Shown: positions 1 through 8,451, counted from the stretch's first letter. The stretch is 21,148 nucleotides of DNA from CALIKS01 sp964440295 (GCA_964440295.1 CAYTRT010000024.1:1-21148), one strand, 5' to 3'. Program-made: numbers and translations. Notes: generated from the sequence alone by a model not told the origin.

Positions 1-116
1 AGTTAATATCACTCATCGGAGAGGTTGACTATCGTTTATCGCAGGGAGCTACTCCTGAGGTTCAATTCATGATGCTTCTGTCCTATCTCTACTCGTTGAC
101 TAAAGAGAGGAAATAG
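1..116 (+). CDS. rfcS: Replication factor C small subunit, C-terminal end (partial)
   Basis: Only the last 37 codons are in the window; the first complete codon is at 3 and the stop is TAG at 114-116. The readable tail contains IGEVDYRLSQGATPEVQ, which matches the end of the C-terminal collar domain of archaeal RfcS, where a D-[FY]-R-L-x-[QE]-G-A motif is followed by a helix ending in a glutamine-rich stretch. RfcS forms the four-copy part of the clamp loader that opens PCNA. The next gene, rfcL, starts 4 nt after the stop, so the two subunits are co-transcribed. The identification rests on this short tail plus the neighbour. Confidence 0.85.
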   Translation, partial: LISLIGEVDYRLSQGATPEVQFMMLLSYLYSLTKERK

Positions 117-120
117 CCAA

Positions 121-1443
121 ATGTCTATACCACTTACAGAGAAATACAGGCCCCGCAGAGTATCTGAAGTAATAGGCAACAAAGAAGCCGTAACTAGCTT
201 CTTAGAATGGATGAAATCTTGGGAGTCTGGAAAGCCTAGTAAGAAAGCTGCGTTTCTAGTGGGCCCACCAGGAGTCGGAAAAACGTCGCTAGTATTAGCA
301 TACGCTTCAGAACATGGATATGACTTGATTGAAGTCAACGCGAGTGATAAGAGAGGTGCTGAACAGATAAAGGCGATAGTCGCTGAGGCCGCGAAACAAT
401 CAACGTTGGCAGGTACTAGAAAAAGAATTATACTGATAGACGAGGTGGATGGCGCTTATGGATCAGAGGCGAGTGGAGGGATAAACGCGCTAGCGAGCAT
501 TATTCCTCGGACAAATATTCCGATAGTCCTAGTAGCCAACGATCCGTGGGATCCGAAATTAGCGGCACTTAGAAACGCGTCACAAATGATAAAATTCTCA
601 CATATAAAGCAGTCCGAGATTATCTCCTACCTAAAGAGATTGTCGGAGAGGGAGGGTGTTAAAATTGATGATGAGATATTAAAACTAATAGCATCACGCA
701 GCAATGGTGATCTAAGATCAGCGATAAATGACTTGCAGTTATTCTTGGCTGCAGATAAGAGGACGATAGAACAGCTTAAGAATATTCTATCTACTAGGGA
801 TAGAGCAAAGTCCGTATTTGAAGCACTAGCAGAGGCATTTGGCTCTACTACCGTCATTGCTGGCAGAAACGTGACGTCGAACCTTGACGTCGATCTGGAT
901 ACATTTTTTACGTGGCTAGTCGATAATTTGCCTAACCAGATAAAAGACCCACAGTCCCTACATGAAGCTTATCAATGGCTAGCCCTAGCTGATCTTCATC
1001 TTTCACGCGCAAGCAAATTACAAAGGTGGGAATTTATCAAGTACGCCGTCCCAATAATCGGTTCTGCTCCCGGAATTGTCAAGAATAAGCTCGCAGAAAA
1101 GGGAGGAAGGTTTGAATTTCCGTCAAAAATAAGATTTATGCAGGAGACGCGGGAAAAAAGAGAAAAAATCAGATCCATACTCAAGAAGATTGCAGCAAAG
1201 TCAAAACTATCACAAGCCAAGGCAGCATCAGAGATGCTACCATTTATGCGCGCGTTGTTGAGCTCTGGCAACCATAGCATCGCTAAATATTACGAGCTTG
1301 ATAAGGAAGAGGTATCAGTCCTTTCGACTAATGGCAACAGTAAGCATGAATTGACAACTAGTGCTGTTGAATCCTTAGAAGATAAAGAGGCAAAAGAACC
1401 TGTCAAAGCCCAGCGAAAAACCAAAAAAGGGAAAACAACATAA
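121..1443 (+). CDS. rfcL: Replication factor C large subunit
   Basis: This is the clamp-loader subunit that works with RfcS to load PCNA onto primed DNA using ATP. The 440-residue protein begins with the family's LTEKYRP segment. The Walker A motif GPPGVGKT is at residues 48-55 and Walker B IILIDEVDG is at about 103-111. The AAA+ lid is followed by the helical collar domain and a lysine-rich, low-complexity tail (about 395-440). The length is normal for archaeal RfcL. ATG 121 lies 4 nt after the rfcS stop, with GAGG about 8-12 nt upstream inside the end of rfcS. The C-terminus ends in KKGKTT and shows no Q-x-x-[LI]-x-x-F-F PCNA-interacting box, which many archaeal RfcL proteins carry. The gene converges on the next minus-strand gene with a 28-bp gap. 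Confidence 0.97.
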   Translation: MSIPLTEKYRPRRVSEVIGNKEAVTSFLEWMKSWESGKPSKKAAFLVGPPGVGKTSLVLAYASEHGYDLIEVNASDKRGAEQIKAIVAEAAKQSTLAGTRKRIILIDEVDGAYGSEASGGINALASIIPRTNIPIVLVANDPWDPKLAALRNASQMIKFSHIKQSEIISYLKRLSEREGVKIDDEILKLIASRSNGDLRSAINDLQLFLAADKRTIEQLKNILSTRDRAKSVFEALAEAFGSTTVIAGRNVTSNLDVDLDTFFTWLVDNLPNQIKDPQSLHEAYQWLALADLHLSRASKLQRWEFIKYAVPIIGSAPGIVKNKLAEKGGRFEFPSKIRFMQETREKREKIRSILKKIAAKSKLSQAKAASEMLPFMRALLSSGNHSIAKYYELDKEEVSVLSTNGNSKHELTTSAVESLEDKEAKEPVKAQRKTKKGKTT

Positions 1444-1471
1444 ATAAAGATTAGACCTACGCTATGGACTA

Positions 1472-2665
1472 TTATGGAAATGATTGTCCTACTCTTTTAA
1501 TGTAAATTGACCCAAGCGCAAAGTTTGTGTCGAGGTCTTGGATCGTCTTTTTAACCACATCGATAGGTATCTCGTCTGACTGGCCGGAATACAAGTTATA
1601 GTAAAACTCAATATTGTTGACATATTCTCCTAGTACTGAGAGCGTTGTGGAAATTGGTGCATCTAATGGGAAACCTCCTAGACCGACACGCGTTAATATC
1701 TCTGCAAGATACTCAACAGTCATATAAAGCGCTTCATAATTAAGACGTTTTCTGAAGTATAATTGAGAAACTTTCACACTGACCTCTTCTTTTCCATTGT
1801 AAAGATTTATTTTCCACCTTATGAGGTCATTAACCCTTACTTTCTTAATCCTGCCATCCAAATACAACTCACATATCCCTGTAGCCATTGCGGTTTTTTC
1901 AGATTCATTAATTATCTTTGATGCTTCCTCTACATTTTGCTGAAAATTTTTTACAAAATATCTCGATAATTGATCTTTTAAAAAATTCAGGTCTTCATCC
2001 AGTATTAAAAAAGGAACAATAGCTGAGCTTCTCCATTTTTCATAGAGTATTTCTTCTATCCCTGCTTTTGCTGTCTGAATATAGGCGTGAATCTGAGCTC
2101 TAAAACTATTCCCTTCAGTAATATATTTCTTTAATAAATCAGCCAAAAATTTTTTAAAGTTCAGCTTCGATTCATACGAAGTAGCATCATTCAAAGAATA
2201 AAAAGGAACAAACGAAGTAGGCCATGAGAGTTTATATATTAATAACTCGTCAAAAAAATTAGGTTCTCTATTTTTTATTTCGTCTATTGCTTTTGTAACG
2301 AATTCTTCGTTAACTAATTCACCATCATCAATACCATCTCCTTCACATCTAATAAAATTGACAAATAATCTACCATCTGGAAGGCAATCAATTGTTAATG
2401 GGAATAAAATGCACATGACCGGTCTATTTTGATATATTCTACATAATTTCTCATCTGTTAAGAATGGGCATCTACCCCTAATTTCGAAGATGTATGAAAA
2501 CGGTTTGCCTAAAATATTTCTGAATACTTTAGGATTGTTTATAAATTTTATTATATTTTCATACTCTTTTTTAGTGATTGTGAGTCCAGCTGGGTAGCAA
2601 CATTTGCCACATTTGGTACATCTAAATTTATGTTTATTAGTCTCGAACGTGAATACAAGTTTCAA
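1472..2665 (-). CDS. YkgJ-family cysteine-cluster protein (putative Zn/Fe-binding)
   Basis: With the TTG start at 2665 the protein has 397 residues. Its N-terminal domain carries C16-x2-C19-x2-C22-C23, then C66-P-F, C75-x-I-Y-x-N-R-P and C85-x3-F-P. This is the signature of the YkgJ (CxxCxxCC) family, which is thought to bind zinc or an iron-sulfur cluster and has no settled function. The last about 280 residues are helical, rich in Asn, Lys and Ile, and unrecognised. An open frame continues upstream to 2776, but it runs inside the permease gene. The TTG overlaps the permease stop as TTGA and has AGGAG about 10 nt upstream, so I place the start there. The gene is visibly AT-richer than its neighbours (lines 2161-2280 are about 29% GC by hand count). 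It may be a recent arrival rather than part of the transporter. Confidence 0.8.
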   Translation of the reverse strand: MKLVFTFETNKHKFRCTKCGKCCYPAGLTITKKEYENIIKFINNPKVFRNILGKPFSYIFEIRGRCPFLTDEKLCRIYQNRPVMCILFPLTIDCLPDGRLFVNFIRCEGDGIDDGELVNEEFVTKAIDEIKNREPNFFDELLIYKLSWPTSFVPFYSLNDATSYESKLNFKKFLADLLKKYITEGNSFRAQIHAYIQTAKAGIEEILYEKWRSSAIVPFLILDEDLNFLKDQLSRYFVKNFQQNVEEASKIINESEKTAMATGICELYLDGRIKKVRVNDLIRWKINLYNGKEEVSVKVSQLYFRKRLNYEALYMTVEYLAEILTRVGLGGFPLDAPISTTLSVLGEYVNNIEFYYNLYSGQSDEIPIDVVKKTIQDLDTNFALGSIYIKRVGQSFP

Positions 2666-3564
2666 AACTTCATTGCTCCTGCCAACTGCGAGATGTTTAT
2701 GAACCTCAATATTAATAGTACTGCTACAACCATTGGGAGCATTGTGAGTGTTAATATTGAGTACATCATCGCCCAATACACATCTGTTGCAGTTGCCATG
2801 GATGCTACGAATACCGGTACGGTCTGAACATCTATTCGACCGAGTAGGAAGTGAGCGAATAGGAACTCATTATAGGAGGTCAGGAATGAAAATAGTGCTA
2901 TCGCAATTAGCCCTGTACCTGCAACTGGCATTGTGATGTATCTAATTGTTTGCCATAAGGTGGCCCCATCCACTCTTGAAGCTTCCTCTATCTCGACTGG
3001 AATTGTCCGGTAGTATAGAACGAGATACCAAATAGAGAATGGAAGAGACAATACAATGTGGACAAGTATTATCGATGCTAAATTATTTACAAGTCCAAGA
3101 ATTTGCATCAATACATAATATGGAACAGCGAGCACTACAGGTGGAAGGAGCCTACTGATCAACACAAACGTAAATAAGCTCGTCCTACCTCTGAAGTTAA
3201 ACCTCGTGAAGGCAAATGCTGCCAGAGATGCTAAAAAGAAGTTAGTGACTGCCACAGTTGTTGCAACTATAACACTATTGAGCAAGATCCGGCCAAAATA
3301 GGCAATATTGAGTATTACTAGCGATCTTATTTCATATCGTATGTATGGGTCTTGTGATGGAAACTCAAGCCCGAAAGGCGCTAGAAAGACGTATTGATAA
3401 TACACCGTTGTTGGTCCTCGTGCAAACCACAATCTGCTTCCAGGGGCTGACCGTAGTTCTGTTTCAGGCATAATGCTTCCGATAATGCAGAAAGCTATAG
3501 GAACAAAGAGAAATAGTAGGAAGACAAAAATGACAAGATAGCTGACCAAGTGTCTGACCTTCAT
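2662..3564 (-). CDS. ABC sugar transporter permease, MalG-like
   Basis: This is an inner-membrane subunit of a carbohydrate-type (CUT1-like) ABC importer, 300 residues with six predicted membrane segments. The first runs at about 5-30. The cytoplasmic EAA loop that docks the ATPase reads EEASRVDGATLWQTIRY at about 193-209, followed by TMP. Its position near the C-terminus and the N-terminal hydrophobic segment are typical of the MalG partner. ATG 3564 starts 2 nt after the stop of the first permease, with GGTGA about 6 nt upstream. The stop overlaps the start of the YkgJ-family gene by four bases. The substrate cannot be read from the sequence: oligosaccharide or glycerol-phosphate-like compounds are most usual, and peptides are possible in hyperthermophilic archaea. 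Confidence 0.93.
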   Translation of the reverse strand: MKVRHLVSYLVIFVFLLFLFVPIAFCIIGSIMPETELRSAPGSRLWFARGPTTVYYQYVFLAPFGLEFPSQDPYIRYEIRSLVILNIAYFGRILLNSVIVATTVAVTNFFLASLAAFAFTRFNFRGRTSLFTFVLISRLLPPVVLAVPYYVLMQILGLVNNLASIILVHIVLSLPFSIWYLVLYYRTIPVEIEEASRVDGATLWQTIRYITMPVAGTGLIAIALFSFLTSYNEFLFAHFLLGRIDVQTVPVFVASMATATDVYWAMMYSILTLTMLPMVVAVLLILRFINISQLAGAMKF

Positions 3565-3566
3565 GT

Positions 3567-4478
3567 CTATTCACCTGTGAATGAATATCTGTAGAGTTTT
3601 TCTGGCGGAACTATTCTTAGGATTAGTAAAATGACAATCAGCGTCATGACGGCTAAGATTACTGCTAGTGCTGCTCCATGACCAAAATTACCCCACTGGA
3701 ACATTTCTGCAAATGCGTAGTATGAAATTAAGCCATAGGTCCCTCCTGCGAAAGTATAAACCATGTCGTATGTTGTCAATGCTAAGATTGCTTGGAAAGC
3801 TGCCACTACAGCTATAGCTGATTTTAGATAAGGGAGTGTCACGTATCTTAGCCTTAAAAGTCCTGTGGCGCCGTCCAATTCTGATGAATCTATAACATCT
3901 TTTGGAACAAGTTGTAAAACTGCCAGTATCAAAAGTATACAAAATGGTAATTGTTGCCACATCTGCGCTACTACTGCAAATATTATCTGGATGCTTCTGG
4001 GAGCGGACAAGAAATAATATGGCTCACTCCAGATACCTAAATCGACTAATACTTTGTTAATCCATCCGAAGCTCTGGAACATGAATCGCCATATTAGTCC
4101 GGCTGCAGCAGGAGGTATGGCCCACGGTATTAGCATAATTACTCTAACTATGTTTGATCCTTTCAATCCCTGGTTTAGTATGAGCGCTAAGATTAGGGCG
4201 GCACCTACAATGACGAGAACTGATACCGCCGTGAATATCAACGTATTAATAATCGCCTCAACAAAATAGGTCGAGTTTATAATTTCTTCATAGTTTCTTA
4301 GCGCAACAAAGGTTCCTATAGACTGTGGTTCATAAATAACATACCTGACAAAACTCATGGATATTGCGTAGAAAAAGGGATACAGAGTGAAGAAACCAAC
4401 AATTATTAGTGTTGGCAGTATGAAAAGATAAGGGGATGGTTCCTTAACTTTTGTTCTCTTTACCACACCACTATCCAT
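3567..4478 (-). CDS. ABC sugar transporter permease, MalF-like
   Basis: This is the second membrane subunit of the same importer, 303 residues from ATG 4478. A cytoplasmic N-terminal tail (KRTKVKEPSP) leads into the first membrane helix. The EAA loop IDSSELDGATGLLRLRYV at about 196-213, followed by TLP, marks the ATPase docking site. The frame is open to a TTG at 4490, but GGTGAT (plus-strand 4483-4488) lies 4 nt upstream of ATG 4478, so the ATG is the likelier start. It is preceded by a 46-nt AT-rich gap after the binding-protein gene, and MalG follows after 2 nt. Gene order (binding protein, MalF, MalG) is the standard one. Confidence 0.93.
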   Translation of the reverse strand: MDSGVVKRTKVKEPSPYLFILPTLIIVGFFTLYPFFYAISMSFVRYVIYEPQSIGTFVALRNYEEIINSTYFVEAIINTLIFTAVSVLVIVGAALILALILNQGLKGSNIVRVIMLIPWAIPPAAAGLIWRFMFQSFGWINKVLVDLGIWSEPYYFLSAPRSIQIIFAVVAQMWQQLPFCILLILAVLQLVPKDVIDSSELDGATGLLRLRYVTLPYLKSAIAVVAAFQAILALTTYDMVYTFAGGTYGLISYYAFAEMFQWGNFGHGAALAVILAVMTLIVILLILRIVPPEKLYRYSFTGE

Positions 4479-4488
4479 AACAATCACC

Positions 4489-4524
4489 AAAAATAAGTAA
4501 CATAAATAATAATAAAATTTTTTG
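4489..4524 (-). terminator. U-rich intergenic stretch after the binding-protein gene, possible partial terminator
   Basis: Directly after the binding-protein stop, the minus strand runs through an A6 tract and then T-rich sequence (TTTTATTATTATTTATG, later TTATTTTT). Archaeal RNA polymerase terminates at U-rich runs without a hairpin. Partial termination here would let the binding protein be made in excess of the permeases, as is common in ABC operons. This is an inference from composition only. Confidence 0.3.
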
Positions 4525-5889
4525 CTAACCTCTCAGCTCTTTCGCTCGTTTAGCCATCCTATCGACAGCTTCCTTAACTGAGATTTCGTTTGCAAAAGCT
4601 TTTGCAATTGCCTCCTTTATACTGTAGTCTACCCACTGCCCAAACCAGACAGGATGTGGTATCGTTTTAGCTATCGCTGCCTGCTCCTTAATCGATTTGT
4701 CAGCTCCTGGGCCATAGTACTCTACTAGTGACTTTGCAATGTCCGGATCACTATAGGGCGATAGGAAGCCGAACCCTAGTCCTTTCTCGACGGCCCATCT
4801 CTTAAGTACTGGGCTGTCATTAGCGCCGAAGTATTCTATGAATGTTATGGCGGCTTGGATAGCGGCATCACCTCTGTCTACGCACATCCGAGTCATATTA
4901 TACATCTTCGCAAAGCCGTATGCTTCGTGTGTCTTTCCAGGCATTAGTGCTAGTCTGAAGTTTCCAGCATTCGGAGACGAGCCAGGCGCATTCATCGCCG
5001 CTAACATATATTTGGCGAGCACTGTAAATGCTCCCTCTCCCGCTCCCATCTTCTTTGCTGCATCAGTTTCGTGGGTAGCTAGATAGTCGGGGTTAACGAT
5101 TTTGTACTTATGTATTCCGTCCACCATCCATTGGAGATGCTCGTAGAATGGATGATCCTCAGATGCGAATATTGGGTTTAAATCTTCATCAAATAGCCTT
5201 GCGCCTCTACCCATTGCTCCTGAGAATACGGCGTAGAAGTCGAACGGATTTGTGGCTTGATACTGAAGTATGTATGGATACTTGATGCCCTTCTCTTTAA
5301 GCTTCAGCGACGCGTCTAAGACGTCCTCCCATGTTTCAGGGACTTCAAGTCCGTTATCCTTCAGTATCTTATCATTATACATAAAGGTGAACATGTCTGA
5401 GTAGTATGGTAGTCCATAGATTTTTCCTTTATACGTCATTGACTCTCTAGCAAACGGCACCATATCATTTACGTACTCATTGAATTTCTTTTTTACAGTG
5501 TATTTGTCCCAATAGTCTTGTAGCGGCACGACCCATCCTGCTTCTGCCCATTGTGCCAGCCAGTCTTCTCCATTATAGCAGACATCAGTTGGTGTTTTAG
5601 TGGTGAATCTCTGCACCATCGTTGATGGATAGTCGGGCCAGTTGAAGTCGTAGAGTACCACCTCTATATTCGGGTACTGCTGCATGAACTTTTGGATGTT
5701 GTCTCGTATCGTCTCAACAGAATAATTCCACACGGTAAATTCTAGCTTAACTTTTTGTGGTACTGCTGTTTGCTGATATAAGGCATATGCCGTCCCACCA
5801 ATTATTGCAGCACCCACAACACCGATTGCGACCTTAGCACCGGTGCTTAAGGCTTCACGCCTTGTATAAAGATTGTACGATTTAGTCAT
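4525..5889 (-). CDS. Extracellular solute-binding protein, family 1 (ABC importer)
   Basis: This is a 454-residue substrate-binding protein. The N-terminus has basic residues including TRREALST (R10, R11), then a hydrophobic segment at about 18-38 containing several glycines and alanines, then a polar linker rich in Q, T and P. The RR pair makes a Tat-like or simple membrane-anchor signal plausible. There is no lipobox cysteine. The mature part contains VKLEFTVWNYSVETI, the cleft region GLPYYSDMFTFMYND and later PNAGNFRLALMPG, as in maltose/multiple-sugar binding proteins of family 1. It heads the operon with both permeases. ATG 5889 has GAGG just upstream and a strong TATA box about 33 bp away. 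Substrate unknown; no ATPase gene lies nearby. Confidence 0.92.
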   Translation of the reverse strand: MTKSYNLYTRREALSTGAKVAIGVVGAAIIGGTAYALYQQTAVPQKVKLEFTVWNYSVETIRDNIQKFMQQYPNIEVVLYDFNWPDYPSTMVQRFTTKTPTDVCYNGEDWLAQWAEAGWVVPLQDYWDKYTVKKKFNEYVNDMVPFARESMTYKGKIYGLPYYSDMFTFMYNDKILKDNGLEVPETWEDVLDASLKLKEKGIKYPYILQYQATNPFDFYAVFSGAMGRGARLFDEDLNPIFASEDHPFYEHLQWMVDGIHKYKIVNPDYLATHETDAAKKMGAGEGAFTVLAKYMLAAMNAPGSSPNAGNFRLALMPGKTHEAYGFAKMYNMTRMCVDRGDAAIQAAITFIEYFGANDSPVLKRWAVEKGLGFGFLSPYSDPDIAKSLVEYYGPGADKSIKEQAAIAKTIPHPVWFGQWVDYSIKEAIAKAFANEISVKEAVDRMAKRAKELRG

Positions 5890-5915
5890 GTTTCCTCGAT
5901 TAGGGTGTTTGCAAT

Positions 5916-5928
5916 CCTATATATAAGC
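5916..5928 (-). promoter_or_regulatory. TATA promoter of the ABC importer operon
   Basis: The minus strand reads GCTTATATATAGG, preceded by an A-rich BRE-like AAA. The TATA centre is about 33 bp upstream of ATG 5889, so the transcript should start about 7 nt before the ATG. That short leader contains GAGG. Confidence 0.65.
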
Positions 5929-5970
5929 TTTCTTATTAGTGTTAAATAGGTAAAATGATAGGTTTTGCTA

Positions 5971-7134
5971 TTATGTAGCTTTCCTTTTTTCTAGTAGTGC
6001 TTTTAGTTCTCTGTTTAGTATTGATGCTGGGATCTCTGGCAGTGTGATGTAGCTTCTTCGTCCCTTTATTCCCTCGCTTAGGACTCTTATTCTAATGAAT
6101 CCTATATCCTCGAGTCGTTGGAGATATTCCCAGAACCTAGTGTAGCCCCTAGGAAAGATGTTGTATTCCTCACACACGACCTTATACGTTGAGTACAATT
6201 CAGAGGAGGTAATGTAGGATTTGTTTCCATTCATCAGCAACCTAGCAGTAGCTAGTAGAATGAGGCGCTCGTGTTGAGATATCTGCGCTAGATTCTCCCT
6301 CTTGATGGCTGGATAGACACTTGCTGCGGCTTTCCTCACATGCTCGGGAGATACCTTCTCGACTCCCTCGTTCTCAGCGAATTTGCCAGCCCTCCAAAGG
6401 ATCTCAATCGCATATCTCGCGTCTCCCCTCTCCGCAGCCATGTCTACTATCAGGTTGAGAGCCTCTGGAGTTACTACTCCCTCAAGAAATGCCTCTGAGC
6501 ATCTATACTCAATGATGTCTCTTAACTGTTCAGCCGTATACTCTGATAAATATATAACATTGTTCTGAAGCATGTTTCTAGTACTCTCATCAAGAATATT
6601 CAGCACCTCGACATTTCTACTAATCATTAGAATAGATAGTCGTGGGACTGAGTTTCTCTCCTCGGATATTCTGCTCAATAGATATAACGCCTCAGGTTCC
6701 TCTCTTATAAGCCCGTCCACCTCGTCGAGACCCAAAATTAGGCTCAGCCGCCTATTCTCCAAATAATTCATTAAGCTATGTAGGAGCTCCTCGTTTGATA
6801 ATCCTCTACCAGGTATTGGGGCCCTCAAGGCATCTACAACGCGTTTGAGAAGAGAAAACAACGTTGAATGTATCTTGCAGTTAACATGTATGTATCTGAG
6901 AGAAACTCCAGAACGTAAAGCCATCTCCTCGGCTTTTGTTCCGAACAACTTGGAGAGCGCTGTCTTGCCAGTGCCTACAGGGCCGGTTATCAATACTCTA
7001 ACGCTGTAACCCTTCTTGCCATAGATATGAGTCGAGAAGAAGGTAGTAAGAAGGTTGAGCTCTTCTTCTCGGTGGGGAAGCCTAGATGGGACATATTCAG
7101 GAGAGAGTTTCTCCTCATTCTTGAAGATCCTCAA
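5971..7134 (-). CDS. cdc6: Orc1/Cdc6 replication initiator
   Basis: This is an origin-binding AAA+ protein of 387 residues that marks archaeal replication origins and loads MCM. The N-terminal segment IFKNEEKLSPEYVPSRLPHRE is the family hallmark. Walker A GPVGTGKT is at about 51-58, Walker B LILGLDEVDGL at about 132-142, and sensor 1 falls near LMISRN. The C-terminal winged-helix domain (about 280-380) ends with YITLPEIP. The start is TTG 7134: an in-frame stop lies upstream and the only nearby ATG is out of frame. That ATG opens a three-codon mini-ORF whose TGA overlaps the TTG. The flanking gaps (81 and 57 bp) are too short, and too poor in G-rich repeats, for me to claim an adjacent origin. 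Confidence 0.95.
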   Translation of the reverse strand: MRIFKNEEKLSPEYVPSRLPHREEELNLLTTFFSTHIYGKKGYSVRVLITGPVGTGKTALSKLFGTKAEEMALRSGVSLRYIHVNCKIHSTLFSLLKRVVDALRAPIPGRGLSNEELLHSLMNYLENRRLSLILGLDEVDGLIREEPEALYLLSRISEERNSVPRLSILMISRNVEVLNILDESTRNMLQNNVIYLSEYTAEQLRDIIEYRCSEAFLEGVVTPEALNLIVDMAAERGDARYAIEILWRAGKFAENEGVEKVSPEHVRKAAASVYPAIKRENLAQISQHERLILLATARLLMNGNKSYITSSELYSTYKVVCEEYNIFPRGYTRFWEYLQRLEDIGFIRIRVLSEGIKGRRSYITLPEIPASILNRELKALLEKRKAT

Positions 7135-7142
7135 TCCAGCAT
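7131..7142 (-). other. Three-codon mini-ORF overlapping the cdc6 start
   Basis: ATG CTG GAT TGA: its stop shares bases with the TTG start of cdc6 (TTGA). The ATG is about 22 nt from the TATA centre, close to the expected transcript start. If the RNA begins at or just before it, ribosomes could start here, stop, and reinitiate at the TTG. Confidence 0.35.
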
Positions 7143-7160
7143 GACTAGTAGCAAAGTTGA

Positions 7161-7170
7161 TAATTAAACT
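7161..7170 (-). promoter_or_regulatory. TATA-like promoter of cdc6
   Basis: The minus strand reads AGTTTAATTA, centred about 31 bp upstream of the TTG start, in the 57-bp gap between moeA and cdc6. It would give an almost leaderless transcript. Confidence 0.45.
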
Positions 7171-7191
7171 ATCAGAGTTAAGTGAAAGTGA

Positions 7192-8451
7192 CTATCGCAA
7201 GACTTTAAACCAAAGCCAGGCCGGCCTACTAACTCTAACCTTGCTTTGAGCCTCAAGTCGCTCTACGTCGGGCGGAGCCTCTATATAGCCTTCAGAATGG
7301 CTGATGAGCGATATCAGGGATGATTGGCCATGCCGTGGAGTCGCTAATAACTCATCGTTATGGTGGGTTAGCTTAACCCATATAATCCTTCTAAAACCTT
7401 TCCACTTGTGTAGTGATACCTCTTGGGCGAGCTTGGCATCAAATTTGTCGATCAATGATTGATAGTCAATGCCTTGGATGTGGCATATCAGTGGAGCCGC
7501 AAGATAGTTAAAAACATTGATGGTTGAGTGGATCAGACCTGGAAGAATAATTATGGGCTTTCCATTCATAATTGCGAAGCCACCCACCCTTCCGGGCTGG
7601 AGCTTAAGGCCCCTCACGAAAATATCTGACAGTTCCCTTAAAGCAATTGATGCTACATCTATTTCGCTGACACTAGATCCACCAATAGTGATTAAAGCAT
7701 CACACTCCCTAGATGCGTCTTTGATTTTCTTCTTTGCCAACTCGACGTTGTCAGGAGTTATTCCGTAGTATTTGGAAATGCAGCCGAGATTCTCGAGCAT
7801 ATTTTCTACTACCGGCGATAAGAAATTAAGCGTCTTGCCATCACTAATTTTTTCAGGATCATCTGTTAGCTCATCGCCAAATGCCAATACGCCTATTATC
7901 GGCTTATCAGCAACTCTTACTTCCATAATTCCCAACGCCTCAAATAGTGCTGCCTTGGTAGAGGTAAGGATCTCTCCACTCCTAGACAAGATCTCTCCTC
8001 TTCTGACATCACTTCCTTTTTTATCGACGTTTTCATAAGACAAGTATCGCCTAAAAATTAGCAACTCACCACCCTTAACTTCTACTTCTTCAATTGGTGC
8101 AACTGCGTCGGCTCCGGGTGGCAGATATCCACCTGTATAAATCTTGACAGCTTTCCCCGGCTCAATTGGTTTATACGTGGTTGACGGCTTGATGCAACCT
8201 TCTATCTTTAATCTTACAGGCGATTTTTCAGATGCAGAAATAGAGTCGATGGACCTAATGGCGAATCCGTCTACGTGAGACATATCGTAGGGATGTCTAT
8301 CGACAGGTGACACTACATCTTCTACCAATGGTCTACCTACGAGGTCCCGCGGCCTACCTATAACTATTCTTGGAGTAAATGATGTATTTCTTATCAACAT
8401 AGAGACGGCCTCAGAAACCTCTGTGAAGTAAGTAATCCCTTTGTTACGCAT
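7192..8451 (-). CDS. moeA: Molybdopterin molybdotransferase MoeA, divergent
   Basis: MoeA inserts molybdate (or tungstate) into adenylylated molybdopterin in the cytoplasm. The 419-residue protein has PYDMSHVDGFAI at about 54-65 (family: S-x-x-D-G-[YF]-A), EPGKAVKIYTGGYLPPGAD at about 97-115, FGDEL at 191-195 (usual TGDEL), GGSSVSEID at 257-265 (usual GGVSVGDYD) and LPGLIHS at 303-309 (usual LPGNPVS). The C-terminal domain IV (about 340-419, ATPRHGQSSLIS) is present. Catalytic-site acidic residues D61, D193 and D265 are kept, but the glycine/asparagine loops have drifted, so this may be a specialised paralogue. ATG 8451 overlaps the end of the CoxE-like gene by 8 nt (ATGCGTAA), which makes it the last gene of the moxR-coxE-moeA operon. 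Confidence 0.93.
   Translation of the reverse strand: MRNKGITYFTEVSEAVSMLIRNTSFTPRIVIGRPRDLVGRPLVEDVVSPVDRHPYDMSHVDGFAIRSIDSISASEKSPVRLKIEGCIKPSTTYKPIEPGKAVKIYTGGYLPPGADAVAPIEEVEVKGGELLIFRRYLSYENVDKKGSDVRRGEILSRSGEILTSTKAALFEALGIMEVRVADKPIIGVLAFGDELTDDPEKISDGKTLNFLSPVVENMLENLGCISKYYGITPDNVELAKKKIKDASRECDALITIGGSSVSEIDVASIALRELSDIFVRGLKLQPGRVGGFAIMNGKPIIILPGLIHSTINVFNYLAAPLICHIQGIDYQSLIDKFDAKLAQEVSLHKWKGFRRIIWVKLTHHNDELLATPRHGQSSLISLISHSEGYIEAPPDVERLEAQSKVRVSRPAWLWFKVLR

Noticed and set aside
2666..2776. Upstream extension of the YkgJ-family frame
   Set aside because: It lies wholly inside the permease gene, shows no family similarity, and a TTGA overlap with AGGAG upstream gives a better start at 2665.
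3562..3569. TAG stop of the first permease as a recoded codon (in-frame TAG ACA TGA)
   Set aside because: Readthrough would add a single residue, the permease is already full length, and no pyrrolysine context is seen; it is an ordinary stop.
5890..7191. Possible replication origin beside cdc6
   Set aside because: The flanking gaps are only 81 and 57 bp, and I see no repeated G-rich origin-recognition boxes or AT-rich unwinding element.
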